64,000 nt of DNA, taken from the NCBI GenBank assembly GCA_004294135.1, contig RDZY01000011.1, forward strand, positions 1 through 64,000. Direction: 5' to 3'. The stretch's first letter is position 1; every line of letters begins with the position of its first letter. This stretch comes from Sphingobacteriia bacterium. GTDB taxonomy: Bacteria; Bacteroidota; Bacteroidia; Chitinophagales; Chitinophagaceae. Positions 35,083 to 44,329 of the stretch are shown here, in pieces. Under the pieces are notes generated by a model. The model searched no databases, was not told the DNA's origin, and was given only the letters and a program-made list of their open reading frames with translations. The translations under genes were made by a program, and so were the position numbers.

Positions 35083-37002
35083 TTATTTTGAAATACGAAG
35101 TATAAAATTACCACTATGATCTACATCCATCAAAGAAAATGGATTCACAACTGAATCTAAAATCACTGCTAATTGCAGTCGAGTTAATGGTTTTAATACA
35201 TCGTATTCACCTATTTTCCATTGAGGCCACAAAACTTGTAATAGCTCCATTAATGAATTCTCGCTGGTGCTATTCCACTTTAAACCCACTAAAATAGATG
35301 GATAAACAATGATAAATTGTTGCAGAAGGGCGACTGCATCCCGCTGATAAAAATATTTTTTATCGCGTATTGCATAATTCCCAATAAATGGAAATACACT
35401 TTTCTCCAACATTTCAGAAAGCACCAGTGAATCGGGATTAAACAGGGTTTTATTGGCCCAGTGATGAGGAATACCTTGCCCCTTTAAAATACCTGTCGCT
35501 CCAATTCTTTGTACAGCAGCAAAATGCGGATGCGTAAGTGGTGTATCAAAATAAGGCATTAGATATGCATTGCTTTTGAGTAAAGCTGACTGTACTTTTC
35601 TTACTGGTACTGAAGCTGCATCGGTTTTTTGTTGAACTGCTAATGCAGCCAGCGTTCCAGCTGCCTCACCAATCAATAAAGCAATGGCTTGTAAACGGGT
35701 AGTACCATTTACTATATTCGATACGCTGATGTTTTTTTCTGCTAGAATCAACCCTTTAGCATATTTCGGAATCAATGCCCCAAGTGGTATATTAAAAGAA
35801 GGTATGGGATAAAAGCCAAGATGTTGTGGAGCCAAAGTGTTTTTTTTGTGGTGATGGTCTACTGGATAATCTCCTACTGCTATGCCTGTTCTATACAACG
35901 GCTGTTCTGTGTTAAATGGAGTTGATATATGCTTTATATTAAAACGCACCAAGCCTTTTGCCCGCCTACTTTCACGATGATAGGGTATCAAAGGAAAACG
36001 GTCTTCGGTAGGATATTCATCGTTCGCAAATCCCAAGTTTTTAAACCCTAGTTGGTGTTGAATAAAATAAACAAAACGAAGTGTTTGCTGCTTGGCTTTG
36101 AGCAATTCTTTTTCCCGATCAGCCTTACTCATCTCCACAATATTCAAATAAATATCATTGCCATTACCCGGCCAGTTGATCATGTATTTATTATTAGGGA
36201 GCCTGCCATAATTCAACATTTTTGTTGCGTCAACACTCGGCTTTGGAAGTCGCTTATTAAAATAATAATCGGTACAAGCACCATCAAATTCGGCAGGATC
36301 ATAACCCACAGGTTTTACAATAGTACAATCCTTACCCAACCCATAATCTTTTAAAATGGCTATATAAGTAATATCTTGTACTATATTATTGCTCTCTGAA
36401 ACCAGCACATCTTCTCCTGTTACGGCACTGGCTTCCATGCCCAAATCATACCCAACACCAGCATTGGCCAACAGATCTCCAAGTTCAGTAGCATCAATTA
36501 CTTGTTTTGCTTTGATGCTAATCATTTTACCATCCATTTTATTTATAAATCGAGCTCCTATAATCACTCCATTTTTTTGTATCACTTGCTGAAACTGCAG
36601 TTGATACAAAATCTTTAGTCGCGTTTCAGCAGCAGCCATGCTTTTAAAAATACTATCCCCAATATGGGGTTCAAACTGAGTATTGCTTACCCATCCTGTA
36701 GCTACTTTATTGGCGCCACCGTACACTTTATAAAGGTTGGTTCTAAATTCTCCAAATATACCAGAAGGCATATTGTGATTGCCATCAAATGCCGATACAC
36801 CCGCAGCAGTAATCATACCACCTACCCAAGTAGTAGGTTCTGCAATAATGGTTCTAACGCCCATTCTTGCACTTTGTATACCTGCCGCTATACCACTTGC
36901 ACTTCCACCAACTACCAGCACTTCTGTTTGAATGGTTGATTGTGCGGTAATGGTTATCCACGTTAAAAAGAGTGGGATAAAACAGAGCGACTTTATGTTC
37001 AA
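35083..37002 (-). CDS. exported FAD-dependent oxidoreductase
   Basis: 639 residues. Signal peptide MNIKSLCFIPLFLTWITITAQ, then the FAD Rossmann motif TEVLVVGGSASGIAAGIQSA and WVGGMITAAGVSAFDGN, typical of the 'FAD-dependent oxidoreductase' family PF12831-like proteins, often linked to carbohydrate use. The second dinucleotide element VIDATELGDLLANAGVGYD is present. The C-terminal ~130 residues resemble an S-layer-homology-like repeat (MLEKSVFPFIGNYAIRDKKY). Substrate unknown. Own promoter box at 37016-37023, divergent from the PfkB gene. Confidence 0.85.
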   Translation of the reverse strand: MNIKSLCFIPLFLTWITITAQSTIQTEVLVVGGSASGIAAGIQSARMGVRTIIAEPTTWVGGMITAAGVSAFDGNHNMPSGIFGEFRTNLYKVYGGANKVATGWVSNTQFEPHIGDSIFKSMAAAETRLKILYQLQFQQVIQKNGVIIGARFINKMDGKMISIKAKQVIDATELGDLLANAGVGYDLGMEASAVTGEDVLVSESNNIVQDITYIAILKDYGLGKDCTIVKPVGYDPAEFDGACTDYYFNKRLPKPSVDATKMLNYGRLPNNKYMINWPGNGNDIYLNIVEMSKADREKELLKAKQQTLRFVYFIQHQLGFKNLGFANDEYPTEDRFPLIPYHRESRRAKGLVRFNIKHISTPFNTEQPLYRTGIAVGDYPVDHHHKKNTLAPQHLGFYPIPSFNIPLGALIPKYAKGLILAEKNISVSNIVNGTTRLQAIALLIGEAAGTLAALAVQQKTDAASVPVRKVQSALLKSNAYLMPYFDTPLTHPHFAAVQRIGATGILKGQGIPHHWANKTLFNPDSLVLSEMLEKSVFPFIGNYAIRDKKYFYQRDAVALLQQFIIVYPSILVGLKWNSTSENSLMELLQVLWPQWKIGEYDVLKPLTRLQLAVILDSVVNPFSLMDVDHSGNFILRISK

Positions 37003-37015
37003 AATATTTTTTATA

Positions 37016-37023
37016 CAAAGCTA
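37016..37023 (-). promoter_or_regulatory. -7 promoter box of the FAD oxidoreductase gene
   Basis: TAGCTTTG on the minus strand, 13 bases before the ATG; a TTG lies 18 bases upstream (37042-37044), close to the normal 19-21 spacing. Confidence 0.5.
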
Positions 37024-37075
37024 ACAGAAAGCAAAACACATCAAATATTCTAATTATGAATAGCAAACACCTGCT

Positions 37076-37083
37076 TACATTTG
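37076..37083 (+). promoter_or_regulatory. -7 promoter box of the second PfkB gene
   Basis: TACATTTG fits TAnnTTTG and ends 4 bases before the ATG at 37088, predicting a nearly leaderless message. Confidence 0.5.
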
Positions 37084-37087
37084 CGCC

Positions 37088-38020
37088 ATGTTAAAACCCG
37101 TTATTTGTATTGGAGCTATTTTGGTTGATGAACTGATTCACGCCACTAATCCTATTATTTTAGCTACTGCCGTGGATGCATCCATCACAAAAACTGCTGG
37201 TGGTGTAGCCCATAATATAGCACACCAGTTGGCTTTATTGGATATTCCCGTTCAACTGATTAGTGTTTTCGGAAATGATAGTGATGGAGATTGGCTAAAA
37301 CAAGTCTGCACCAAAGCAGGTGTTTTATTGGATGCAGCTATTACCCGAAATGGACTCTCTGGAAGGTATTCTGGTATCTTGAATCAAGACGGTTCACTTT
37401 TCACCGCCTTCCTCTCCAACTCAGCCGTAGAGCTGATTACACCGCTTTACCTAGAACAGCAAACAGCGCTTTTAAAAACTGCCTCCTATTTACTCGCCGA
37501 TGCCAATACCAGCTTAGAAAGTTTACAATGGTTACTCCATTTTAGCAAGCAAACAGGTATTCCCTTTATTATTGAACCCGTTTCTGTGCCACCTGCTATG
37601 AAGCTGAAAGAGTTGGATTTGAACGGACTTTACCTTATCACTCCCAACGAAGATGAGCTGCCTGTACTTTGCAGCGATAAGGCTTTTTTAACCCAGCTAC
37701 AAGTGAACGAGCTATTAAACCAAGGCGTACAATATATTTGGATGCACAATGGCAAACAAGGTTCTGCATTATTTAATAAGCATCAATCCATTACCCTTCA
37801 CGCTCCAGATATTGAAGTGGTGGATTGTACTGGCGCAGGGGATGGATCTTTATCAGGATTCTTACTGGGCAAAAGTTTAGGGATGAATGATGAAGCCTGC
37901 ATGAAATTAGCACATACTTTATCAGCAGAAATTCTACAAGTAAATGGCGCAATCGTTACCCATTTAACACAACAACAATTACTAGATCGGGTACCTATTT
38001 ATTATCCATTAACTCAATAA
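37088..38020 (+). CDS. PfkB-family kinase (pseudouridine-kinase-like)
   Basis: 310 residues. First signature near GGVAHNIAHQLALLDIPVQLISVFGNDSDGD, second signature DCTGAGDGSLSGFLLG with the catalytic Asp. The GGVAxNxAxxLA and ITPNEDELP text resembles pseudouridine and related nucleoside kinases; no psuG glycosidase is adjacent, so the substrate stays open. Starts 4 bases after a -7 box. Confidence 0.83.
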   Translation: MLKPVICIGAILVDELIHATNPIILATAVDASITKTAGGVAHNIAHQLALLDIPVQLISVFGNDSDGDWLKQVCTKAGVLLDAAITRNGLSGRYSGILNQDGSLFTAFLSNSAVELITPLYLEQQTALLKTASYLLADANTSLESLQWLLHFSKQTGIPFIIEPVSVPPAMKLKELDLNGLYLITPNEDELPVLCSDKAFLTQLQVNELLNQGVQYIWMHNGKQGSALFNKHQSITLHAPDIEVVDCTGAGDGSLSGFLLGKSLGMNDEACMKLAHTLSAEILQVNGAIVTHLTQQQLLDRVPIYYPLTQ

Positions 38021-38041
38021 GGCTCTGTAAGAAAGGCTTAA

Positions 38042-38407
38042 TTAGAACGAACGGATTGCCCTTATATAACAGGTATTGTCTTTAAAATCATTTTCTCTCT
38101 CACCACTTCCAAAATGCTGAAACCAAGCAAAATGTGTGGCGTATTCTGTAGCACTCCAATAACTAAAACGAACCATTTTACCCACTTGGTCTTTGGCAAG
38201 ATAAAGTAGGTTTAATTCTGCTTCATCGGGTAAACGCCAATCGGCAAATCCCCCACCTTGGTATGCAGCGGCTTCTTCTACCGCCTCATTCCAATCTGCT
38301 TCTCCACTAAGATCATGAGTAGATGCAATTAATCCATGTGCTCCACTCTCATCTACATGAAAAATAATTCCTCCTTGGTATTCCTTCCCTATACTAAATA
38401 CAACCAT
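38042..38407 (-). CDS. DUF1566/Lcl-domain protein
   Basis: 121 residues with no signal peptide. The text YQGGIIFHVDESGAHGLIA, ADWRLPDEAELNLLY and FSYWSATEYA is the DUF1566 (Lcl C-terminal) fold, seen in adhesins and in stand-alone proteins; ends with CYIRAIRSF, the usual last strand. The role is unknown. Located between the PfkB gene (convergent) and acs, with the same strand as acs and ~35 bases after it, so it may be co-transcribed with acs. Confidence 0.75.
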   Translation of the reverse strand: MVVFSIGKEYQGGIIFHVDESGAHGLIASTHDLSGEADWNEAVEEAAAYQGGGFADWRLPDEAELNLLYLAKDQVGKMVRFSYWSATEYATHFAWFQHFGSGERENDFKDNTCYIRAIRSF

Positions 38408-38441
38408 ATTATGCTGTTAATAAACACTTGAGCAATGCACG

Positions 38442-40364
38442 TTAAAGATATCCCTTCTTAATTTCTTCTACCACACCCGGATCTAATAGGGTAGTGATAT
38501 CACCCAGATTTTCGGTTTCACCTTCTGCAATTTTTCGCAGAATACGACGCATGATTTTTCCACTGCGTGTTTTAGGTAAGCCATTTACAAACTGAATTTT
38601 ATCGGGCTTCGCAATTGGGCCAATTACGCGACTAACTGTTTGTACTATATCTTTTCTAATCAGGGCTTCATCACCCTCCTTATTGTTGTAAATTACAAAT
38701 GCATAAATGCCTTGCCCTTTCACATCGTGCGGATATCCTACCACTGCACTTTCAATGACTCCTGTATGCATATTAATTGCATTTTCTACTTCTGCAGTAC
38801 CAATTCTATGGCCACTCACATTCAATACATCATCTACCCTTCCCGTAATACGATAAAAACCTTCTTCATCTTTTAGTGCACCATCTCCAGTGAAATATAA
38901 ATTGGGATAGGTAGCAAAATAATTGGTACGGCATCTTTCATGATCTCCATAAGTGGTGGTAAGTAAGGAAGGCCAAGGGAATTTTATACAGAGATTGCCT
39001 TTGTAAACACCGTCTTCCATTTCGGTAATTTCATTTCCCTTATCATCTACCAAAACGGGTTGTACACCAGGCAATGGAAGTGTTGCCCAGCCCGGTTTTG
39101 ATGGGGTAATACCTGCTATATTACTAATTAAACATCCACCTGTTTCTGTTTGCCACCAAGTATCTACTATGGGACATTTGTTTTTACCTACCTGTTCATT
39201 ATACCAGTTCCAAGCTTCTTCATTAATAGGTTCTCCTACTGTTCCAAGCACTTTTAAAGAAGAAAGATTTTTTCCTTGCAAAGGCCACAATCCAAAACCC
39301 ATTAATGACCGAATAGCGGTTGGCGCAGTGTACAAAATGTTTACTTTGTACTTGTCAACTATTTCCCAAAATCTTCCCGCATTGGGCCAGGTGGGAATTC
39401 CTTCAAATATTACTGAAGTTGCACCTGCACTTAATGGGCCGTACACTATATAAGAGTGACCAGTAATCCATCCAATATCTGCGGTACAAAAATGTATTTG
39501 TCCCGGCTGATAATTAAAAACATTTACAAACGTATAATTGGTATACACCATATACCCTGCACAAGCATGTACTACACCCTTGGGCTTGCCTGTACTTCCA
39601 GAAGTATATAAAATAAATAAGGGATCAGCCGCACCCATTTCAACCGCTGGTAAACTATGAATACCCATTTCTTCTACGTGTCGCATTTCATCTTCCCACC
39701 AAATATCTCTTCCTTTCAACATAGATATTGGCGTGCGTGTACGAGTATATACAATTACTTTTTTAACAGTTTTATTACCAATCAGTGCATCATCAATTAC
39801 GTTTTTTAAAGGGATGTCTTTTGCCCCTCTATATGCCCCATCACAGGTGATGATAAACTCGCTTTGCGCATCAAAAACCCGATCCGCTATACTCTGTGCG
39901 CTAAAGCCGCCAAAAATCACAGAATGTATGGCACCTATTCTTGCACAGCCTAGTACAGCAATAGTTAGCTCTGGTATCATACCCATATAAATACAAACTC
40001 GGTCGCCTTTCTTTACGCCATTATTTAGCAATACTTGGGCAAATTGGCATACTTTCTCGTGCAGCTTACTGTAAGTAAGTATTCTTTGCTTTTCATTCGG
40101 ATCATTGGGTTCCCAAATAATGGCTGGGGTATTGCCATTATTTTCGAGGTGGCGATCGAGGCAATTTTCTGTAATATTCAACTTGGCCCCTTTGAACCAT
40201 TCGGATTTAGGTTCGGTAAAATTCCAGTCCAGCACTTTATCCCATTTCTTACGCCAGGTAAAGTGGTCGGCAACGGAAGCCCAGAATTTTTCTGGATTAT
40301 CTACACTTTGTTGATACGCTTTTTTATAGTCTGCAAAAGATTGAATTTGATAGGGATATACCAT
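38442..40364 (-). CDS. acs: acetyl-CoA synthetase
   Basis: 640 residues. Activates acetate to acetyl-CoA by way of acetyl-AMP. Adenylate-forming motifs: YTSGSTGKPKGVVH, WWQTETGGCLIS, YFTGDGALKDEEG, and the C-terminal lysine region KTRSGKIMRRILRKI that is acetylated in other species. The start MVYPYQIQSFADYKKAYQ fits. A short hairpin AGCCGT-N5-ACGGCT (40365-40381) lies directly before the ATG. Divergent from an MFS transporter gene. Confidence 0.96.
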   Translation of the reverse strand: MVYPYQIQSFADYKKAYQQSVDNPEKFWASVADHFTWRKKWDKVLDWNFTEPKSEWFKGAKLNITENCLDRHLENNGNTPAIIWEPNDPNEKQRILTYSKLHEKVCQFAQVLLNNGVKKGDRVCIYMGMIPELTIAVLGCARIGAIHSVIFGGFSAQSIADRVFDAQSEFIITCDGAYRGAKDIPLKNVIDDALIGNKTVKKVIVYTRTRTPISMLKGRDIWWEDEMRHVEEMGIHSLPAVEMGAADPLFILYTSGSTGKPKGVVHACAGYMVYTNYTFVNVFNYQPGQIHFCTADIGWITGHSYIVYGPLSAGATSVIFEGIPTWPNAGRFWEIVDKYKVNILYTAPTAIRSLMGFGLWPLQGKNLSSLKVLGTVGEPINEEAWNWYNEQVGKNKCPIVDTWWQTETGGCLISNIAGITPSKPGWATLPLPGVQPVLVDDKGNEITEMEDGVYKGNLCIKFPWPSLLTTTYGDHERCRTNYFATYPNLYFTGDGALKDEEGFYRITGRVDDVLNVSGHRIGTAEVENAINMHTGVIESAVVGYPHDVKGQGIYAFVIYNNKEGDEALIRKDIVQTVSRVIGPIAKPDKIQFVNGLPKTRSGKIMRRILRKIAEGETENLGDITTLLDPGVVEEIKKGYL

Positions 40365-40381
40365 AGCCGTTGTTTACGGCT
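40365..40381 (-). promoter_or_regulatory. hairpin directly upstream of acs start codon
   Basis: AGCCGT TGTTT ACGGCT, a perfect 6-bp stem with a 5-base loop ending at the base next to the acs ATG. It would sit in the ribosome-landing region and may affect initiation; it could also be chance. Confidence 0.35.
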
Positions 40382-40471
40382 ACTAAAATAAAGTATATAA
40401 AATCAGTATTCTGATATTTATTCCTAAATTGATGGCAATTATTGTAAAACCATTAATCTTGATTGCTGCTT

Positions 40472-41980
40472 ATGCCTACAGATAAAAAGACGTCCCTAGT
40501 ATCTATTATTGGCGCATCGTCGGTTGGAACCATGATTGAGTGGTATGATTTCTACATTTTTGGAAGTCTAGCCACTATTATTTCCACCAAATTTTTTCCG
40601 CAAGAAAATCCTACCGCTGCATTCCTAAGCACCTTGGCCACTTTTGCAGCAGGCTTTGTGGTTAGGCCTTTTGGAGCTTTGTTCTTTGGCAGGTTGGGCG
40701 ATTTAATAGGTCGCAAATACACATTTATGGTTACCCTTGTACTAATGGGTGGAGCTACTTTTTTAATAGGCTGTATTCCTTCTTATGAAACCATTGGTTT
40801 TATGGCACCTGTATTGGTTTTGTTGCTTCGTTTATTACAGGGACTTGCGCTCGGTGGTGAATACGGAGGAGCCGCGACTTATGTTGCAGAACACGCTCCA
40901 AATAACCAGCGGGGTTTTATGACTTCTTGGATACAGACCACCGCTACCGTTGGTCTCTTTGTGTCTTTATTGGTAATTATGGGAACAAGGGCTGCACTGT
41001 CAGTAGAAGATTTTGAGCGTTGGGGATGGCGGGTTCCTTTTTGGGTATCTATTTTAATGGTATTGATTTCTTACTTAATTCGTAAGAATATGCACGAGTC
41101 GCCCGTCTTCGCCAAAGCAAAAGCCGAAGGAAAGACTTCTACCAATCCCCTTAAAGAAAGTTTTGGTAATAAGCTGAATTTTAAATTTGTGTTATTGGCT
41201 TTATTTGGGGCAGTAATGGGTCAGGGTGTGATCTGGTATACTGGTCAGTTTTATGCCATGAGTTTCCTTGAAAAAACCATGAATATTAATAAAGAGCAGG
41301 TGGACAGCCTGATGTTTATTGCACTTATATTGGGTACTCCTTTTTTTCTGGTATTCGGTTGGCTCAGTGATAAAATAGGGCGCAAATGGATTATGATGGC
41401 AGGAATGTTGATTGCTATTATTTCCTACCGACCCATTTATGAAAAAATGTACCAAACCACACTTGTAGGCAATAAGACCGAAATACATGGCAGTAGTAAT
41501 ACCCTAGCAATATTGAAAAAAGGAAAAGACCAGCATGCTGATTCTATCATCACTACCACCAAAAATTATACAGATGGCACCCAATATACTGAAGTAAAAA
41601 AAGTGGATCTCAACACCCAATTAACCACCACAAAAATTACGATTGATATCAATAAAAGCGATCGGAAAATGTTGATTTGGCTGGTATTTGTGCAGGTTTT
41701 ATTTGTAACAATGGTATATGGGCCTATTGCTGCTTTTTTAGTTGAAATGTTCCCCACTAAAATCCGCTATACTTCTATGAGTTTACCTTATCATATTGGA
41801 AATGGGGTTTTTGGGGGATTATTGCCTGCGGTAGCTACTTACCTTGCCAGTAATGCAAAAAGCAATGGTGATGCGCAATGGTATTTAGAAGGATTATGGT
41901 ATCCGATTGCAGTGGCAGCAGTCTGTTTATTGATTGGCGTAATTTATATTAATGGGCGGGATAAAGAGATAACCGATTAA
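40472..41980 (+). CDS. MFS transporter, metabolite:H+ symporter type
   Basis: 502 residues from ATG 40472; a TTG three codons earlier opens the same frame. Twelve helices; motif A GRLGDLIGRKYTF after helix 2, LALGGEYGGAATYVAEHAP in helix 4/5, and the second motif-A copy GWLSDKIGRKW. This pattern is the MHS family (proline/betaine, shikimate, dicarboxylate transporters). A hydrophilic insert of about 65 residues (~320-390, e.g. EIHGSSNTLAILKKGKDQH) splits the helices of the C-terminal half. Divergence from acs suggests uptake of an organic acid, perhaps acetate; that is inference. Confidence 0.87.
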   Translation: MPTDKKTSLVSIIGASSVGTMIEWYDFYIFGSLATIISTKFFPQENPTAAFLSTLATFAAGFVVRPFGALFFGRLGDLIGRKYTFMVTLVLMGGATFLIGCIPSYETIGFMAPVLVLLLRLLQGLALGGEYGGAATYVAEHAPNNQRGFMTSWIQTTATVGLFVSLLVIMGTRAALSVEDFERWGWRVPFWVSILMVLISYLIRKNMHESPVFAKAKAEGKTSTNPLKESFGNKLNFKFVLLALFGAVMGQGVIWYTGQFYAMSFLEKTMNINKEQVDSLMFIALILGTPFFLVFGWLSDKIGRKWIMMAGMLIAIISYRPIYEKMYQTTLVGNKTEIHGSSNTLAILKKGKDQHADSIITTTKNYTDGTQYTEVKKVDLNTQLTTTKITIDINKSDRKMLIWLVFVQVLFVTMVYGPIAAFLVEMFPTKIRYTSMSLPYHIGNGVFGGLLPAVATYLASNAKSNGDAQWYLEGLWYPIAVAAVCLLIGVIYINGRDKEITD

Positions 41981-41989
41981 AAGAATATT

Positions 41990-42223
41990 ATGAACTTAAT
42001 TAAAAAATTACTTGGAATTGTATGGCTTGCATTGGGTGTTGCAGTGGGCTATTTTGGTATCACCATATTGGGTATTCCAAAACTTAGTAGTGGCAAACAA
42101 GACGACTTTGTATTTGGTGCAATCATCTGCTTTATACTGCTGCCCATAGTGGTTGGGGGATTATTGGTATTTGGCAAATACGCGCTTCAAGGAGAGTATG
42201 ATACAGCAAAGGAGGGCGATTAG
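41990..42223 (+). CDS. small two-helix membrane protein
   Basis: 77 residues: a hydrophobic helix (~9-30), a polar link KLSSGKQDDF and a second helix (~42-65), then an acidic tail. Nine bases after the MFS gene on the same strand, so almost certainly an operon partner. Small proteins of this shape next to MFS transporters are common in Bacteroidetes; a role as an accessory subunit is only inferred. Confidence 0.75.
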   Translation: MNLIKKLLGIVWLALGVAVGYFGITILGIPKLSSGKQDDFVFGAIICFILLPIVVGGLLVFGKYALQGEYDTAKEGD

Positions 42224-42345
42224 AAGGTTTTTTAATATACCCAAACCCAACATTGGTCAATAATGAAATCAACCGTAATTTATTTTATTGTAAAAACATT
42301 AGTCCTTAGAAATAATATTCACAGTAAACACGCTTGCTTGTTGAA

Positions 42346-42378
42346 ACAAAAACCCCCAATATAAATATTGGGGGTTTT
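42346..42378 (-). terminator. intrinsic terminator downstream of tRNA-Phe
   Basis: CCCCCAATAT and ATATTGGGGG (42353-42362 / 42365-42374) form a 10-bp inverted repeat (inner pairs open to form the loop), followed on the minus strand by five T. It ends the tRNA transcript. Confidence 0.8.
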
Positions 42379-42379
42379 G

Positions 42380-42452
42380 TGGTGTGGGCCGGGATCGAAC
42401 CGGCGACACAAGGATTTTCAGTCCTTTGCTCTACCGACTGAGCTACCGCACC
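42380..42452 (-). tRNA. tRNA-Phe (GAA)
   Basis: 73-base cloverleaf on the minus strand: D arm GCTC...GAGC, anticodon arm AAGGA-CTGAAAA-TCCTT with anticodon GAA, T arm GCCGG-TTCGATC-CCGGC, acceptor GGTGCGG / CCACACC and discriminator A. CCA is not encoded. One acceptor pair (position 5-68) is C-A, a mismatch; the usual T would pair. About 110 bases after asnS, on the same strand, and followed by a strong terminator. Confidence 0.93.
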
Positions 42453-42565
42453 TTTTCAGTCTCTATGAAAGAGTTGCCTATTCAACAAACTCCTCATTCG
42501 GGGCTGCAAATATAAGGAGCTGTTTGCTTATTCACGCATTATCCACGTTTTTTTTGTGGATTTTA

Positions 42566-44017
42566 CTAAAACTCACAATTCTTAGGCGTCCTAGCAAATG
42601 CTATCACATCTCTAATATTGGTCATCCCCGTTACAAACTGCACCATCCGCTCAAAACCTAATCCAAATCCCGCATGTGGCACCGTTCCAAAGCGACGGGT
42701 ATCTAAATACCAACTCATTTCCTCCAATGGTATATGCATTTCTTTCATTCGCGCTTCTAACTTATCTAAACGCTCTTCACGCTGACTTCCACCAACCATC
42801 TCCCCAATACCCGGTGCTAATATATCCATGGCTGCCACCGTTTCCCTGCCTGGCTCACAACCATCATTCAGTCGCATATAAAACGCTTTAATTTTGGCGG
42901 GATAACCAGTTACTATCACAGGCTTTTTAAAATGCTTTTCTACCAAATACCTTTCATGCTCACTCTGCATATCTATGCCCCAACTCACATCATACTTAAA
43001 CTTTTTCTTTTTGTATGCAGGGCTTTCCAATAATATAGCAATAGCTTCCGTATAAGTGATGCGTTCAAACTGGTTGTTTAACACAAGACTTAACTTCTCC
43101 AACAATCCCATTTCTGCCCTTTCCTGTTGTGGCTTCTGCTTTTCTTCCTCCGCCAATCGCTGGTCTAAAAACTCCAAATCTTCTTTATTATGCTCCATGG
43201 CATAACGAATTAAATATTGAATAAAAGCTTCCGCCAAATTCATATTGTCCTCTATATCATGAAAAGCCATCTCAGGCTCTATCATCCAAAACTCTGCTAA
43301 GTGACGCGTAGTATTGGAATTCTCTGCCCTAAACGTAGGGCCAAATGTATAAATTTCCGAGAAGGCCATCGCACCCAACTCACCCTCTAATTGTCCGCTC
43401 ACCGTTAAATTGGTACCCTTTCCAAAAAAATCTTCGGTATAATCTATATTACCAGCCGCATCTTTTGGTGCAGTTCCATCCATTGGCAATGTGGTTACCC
43501 TAAACATTTCTCCCGCTCCTTCAGCATCACTAGCGGTAATGATGGGCGTATGCAAATACACAAATCCCTTTTCATTAAAAAACTGGTGCACCGCAAATGC
43601 CAAAGAATGCCTTATGCGGAATACTGCCCCAAATGTATTGGTACGAAATCGCAAATGCGCTTTCTCCCTTAAAAATTCGAGACTGTGTTTTTTGGGTTGA
43701 AGCGGGTATTTCTCAGCATCACTATCACCCAATATTTCTACGCTCGCCGCTTTTACTTCAATGGTTTGTCCCTTACCTACAGAATCTACTACTTCTCCAA
43801 TCACTTTTAAAGAAGCACCTGTGGTGATCCGTTTTAGGGTTTCATCATCCAATAATCCCAATGCAACTACTACCTGCAAGTTATTATTGGTACTGCCATC
43901 ATTCAATGCTACAAACTGGTTGTTGCGAAATGTACGCACCCACCCCATCACCGTTACTTTTTCTCCAGATTTTCCACTTGCCAGCAAGCCCTTAATCTTT
44001 GTTCTTTGGTTAAACAT
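42566..44017 (-). CDS. asnS: asparaginyl-tRNA synthetase
   Basis: 483 residues. Class IIb synthetase: N-terminal OB-fold ([20 protein letters not shown]), motif 2 in [26 protein letters not shown] and motif 3 [15 protein letters not shown] near the C-terminus. AsnRS rather than AspRS is supported by [17 protein letters not shown] and the overall length. Ends with the conserved [14 protein letters not shown]. Promoter box 44046-44053. The downstream tRNA-Phe may be co-transcribed. Confidence 0.96.
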   Translation of the reverse strand: MFNQRTKIKGLLASGKSGEKVTVMGWVRTFRNNQFVALNDGSTNNNLQVVVALGLLDDETLKRITTGASLKVIGEVVDSVGKGQTIEVKAASVEILGDSDAEKYPLQPKKHSLEFLREKAHLRFRTNTFGAVFRIRHSLAFAVHQFFNEKGFVYLHTPIITASDAEGAGEMFRVTTLPMDGTAPKDAAGNIDYTEDFFGKGTNLTVSGQLEGELGAMAFSEIYTFGPTFRAENSNTTRHLAEFWMIEPEMAFHDIEDNMNLAEAFIQYLIRYAMEHNKEDLEFLDQRLAEEEKQKPQQERAEMGLLEKLSLVLNNQFERITYTEAIAILLESPAYKKKKFKYDVSWGIDMQSEHERYLVEKHFKKPVIVTGYPAKIKAFYMRLNDGCEPGRETVAAMDILAPGIGEMVGGSQREERLDKLEARMKEMHIPLEEMSWYLDTRRFGTVPHAGFGLGFERMVQFVTGMTNIRDVIAFARTPKNCEF

Positions 44018-44045
44018 AATTTTCCAGTTGACTTATTTCGGATCG

Positions 44046-44053
44046 CAAATATA
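44046..44053 (-). promoter_or_regulatory. -7 promoter box of asnS
   Basis: TATATTTG on the minus strand, 28 bases before the ATG. The 312-base divergent region up to rho (44330) otherwise shows only AT-rich sequence with no clear rho promoter. Confidence 0.5.
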
Positions 44054-44329
44054 ACCAAACGCCCCACTTATAAAGCATTCCTACCCTTTATTGCCCTTGA
44101 TTTAAACCCAGATTTTAAAATAAAATCTCCCTTTTTTATACTTGTTTTCAGAAAATACCCTAACATTGCATTGGAAATCAACTGATAAGCTCAACTTTTT
44201 TACCCCGAGATATCAGTTTCTCTCTTTCCAAAAAAATCAAACTAATTAAGCCTTTCTGAGTTCCTTGTTCTTTAGAATGGATTTAACCCACATTATTGAA
44301 ATCGTATTTTTCCCCTAACCGTTCCCTTT

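Noticed and set aside
42346..42378. Plus-strand terminator of the MFS operon
   Set aside because: The structure also reads that way (TTTT after the stem), but it is 120 bases past the 77-residue gene and adjoins the tRNA; it may serve both strands, so it was assigned to the tRNA.
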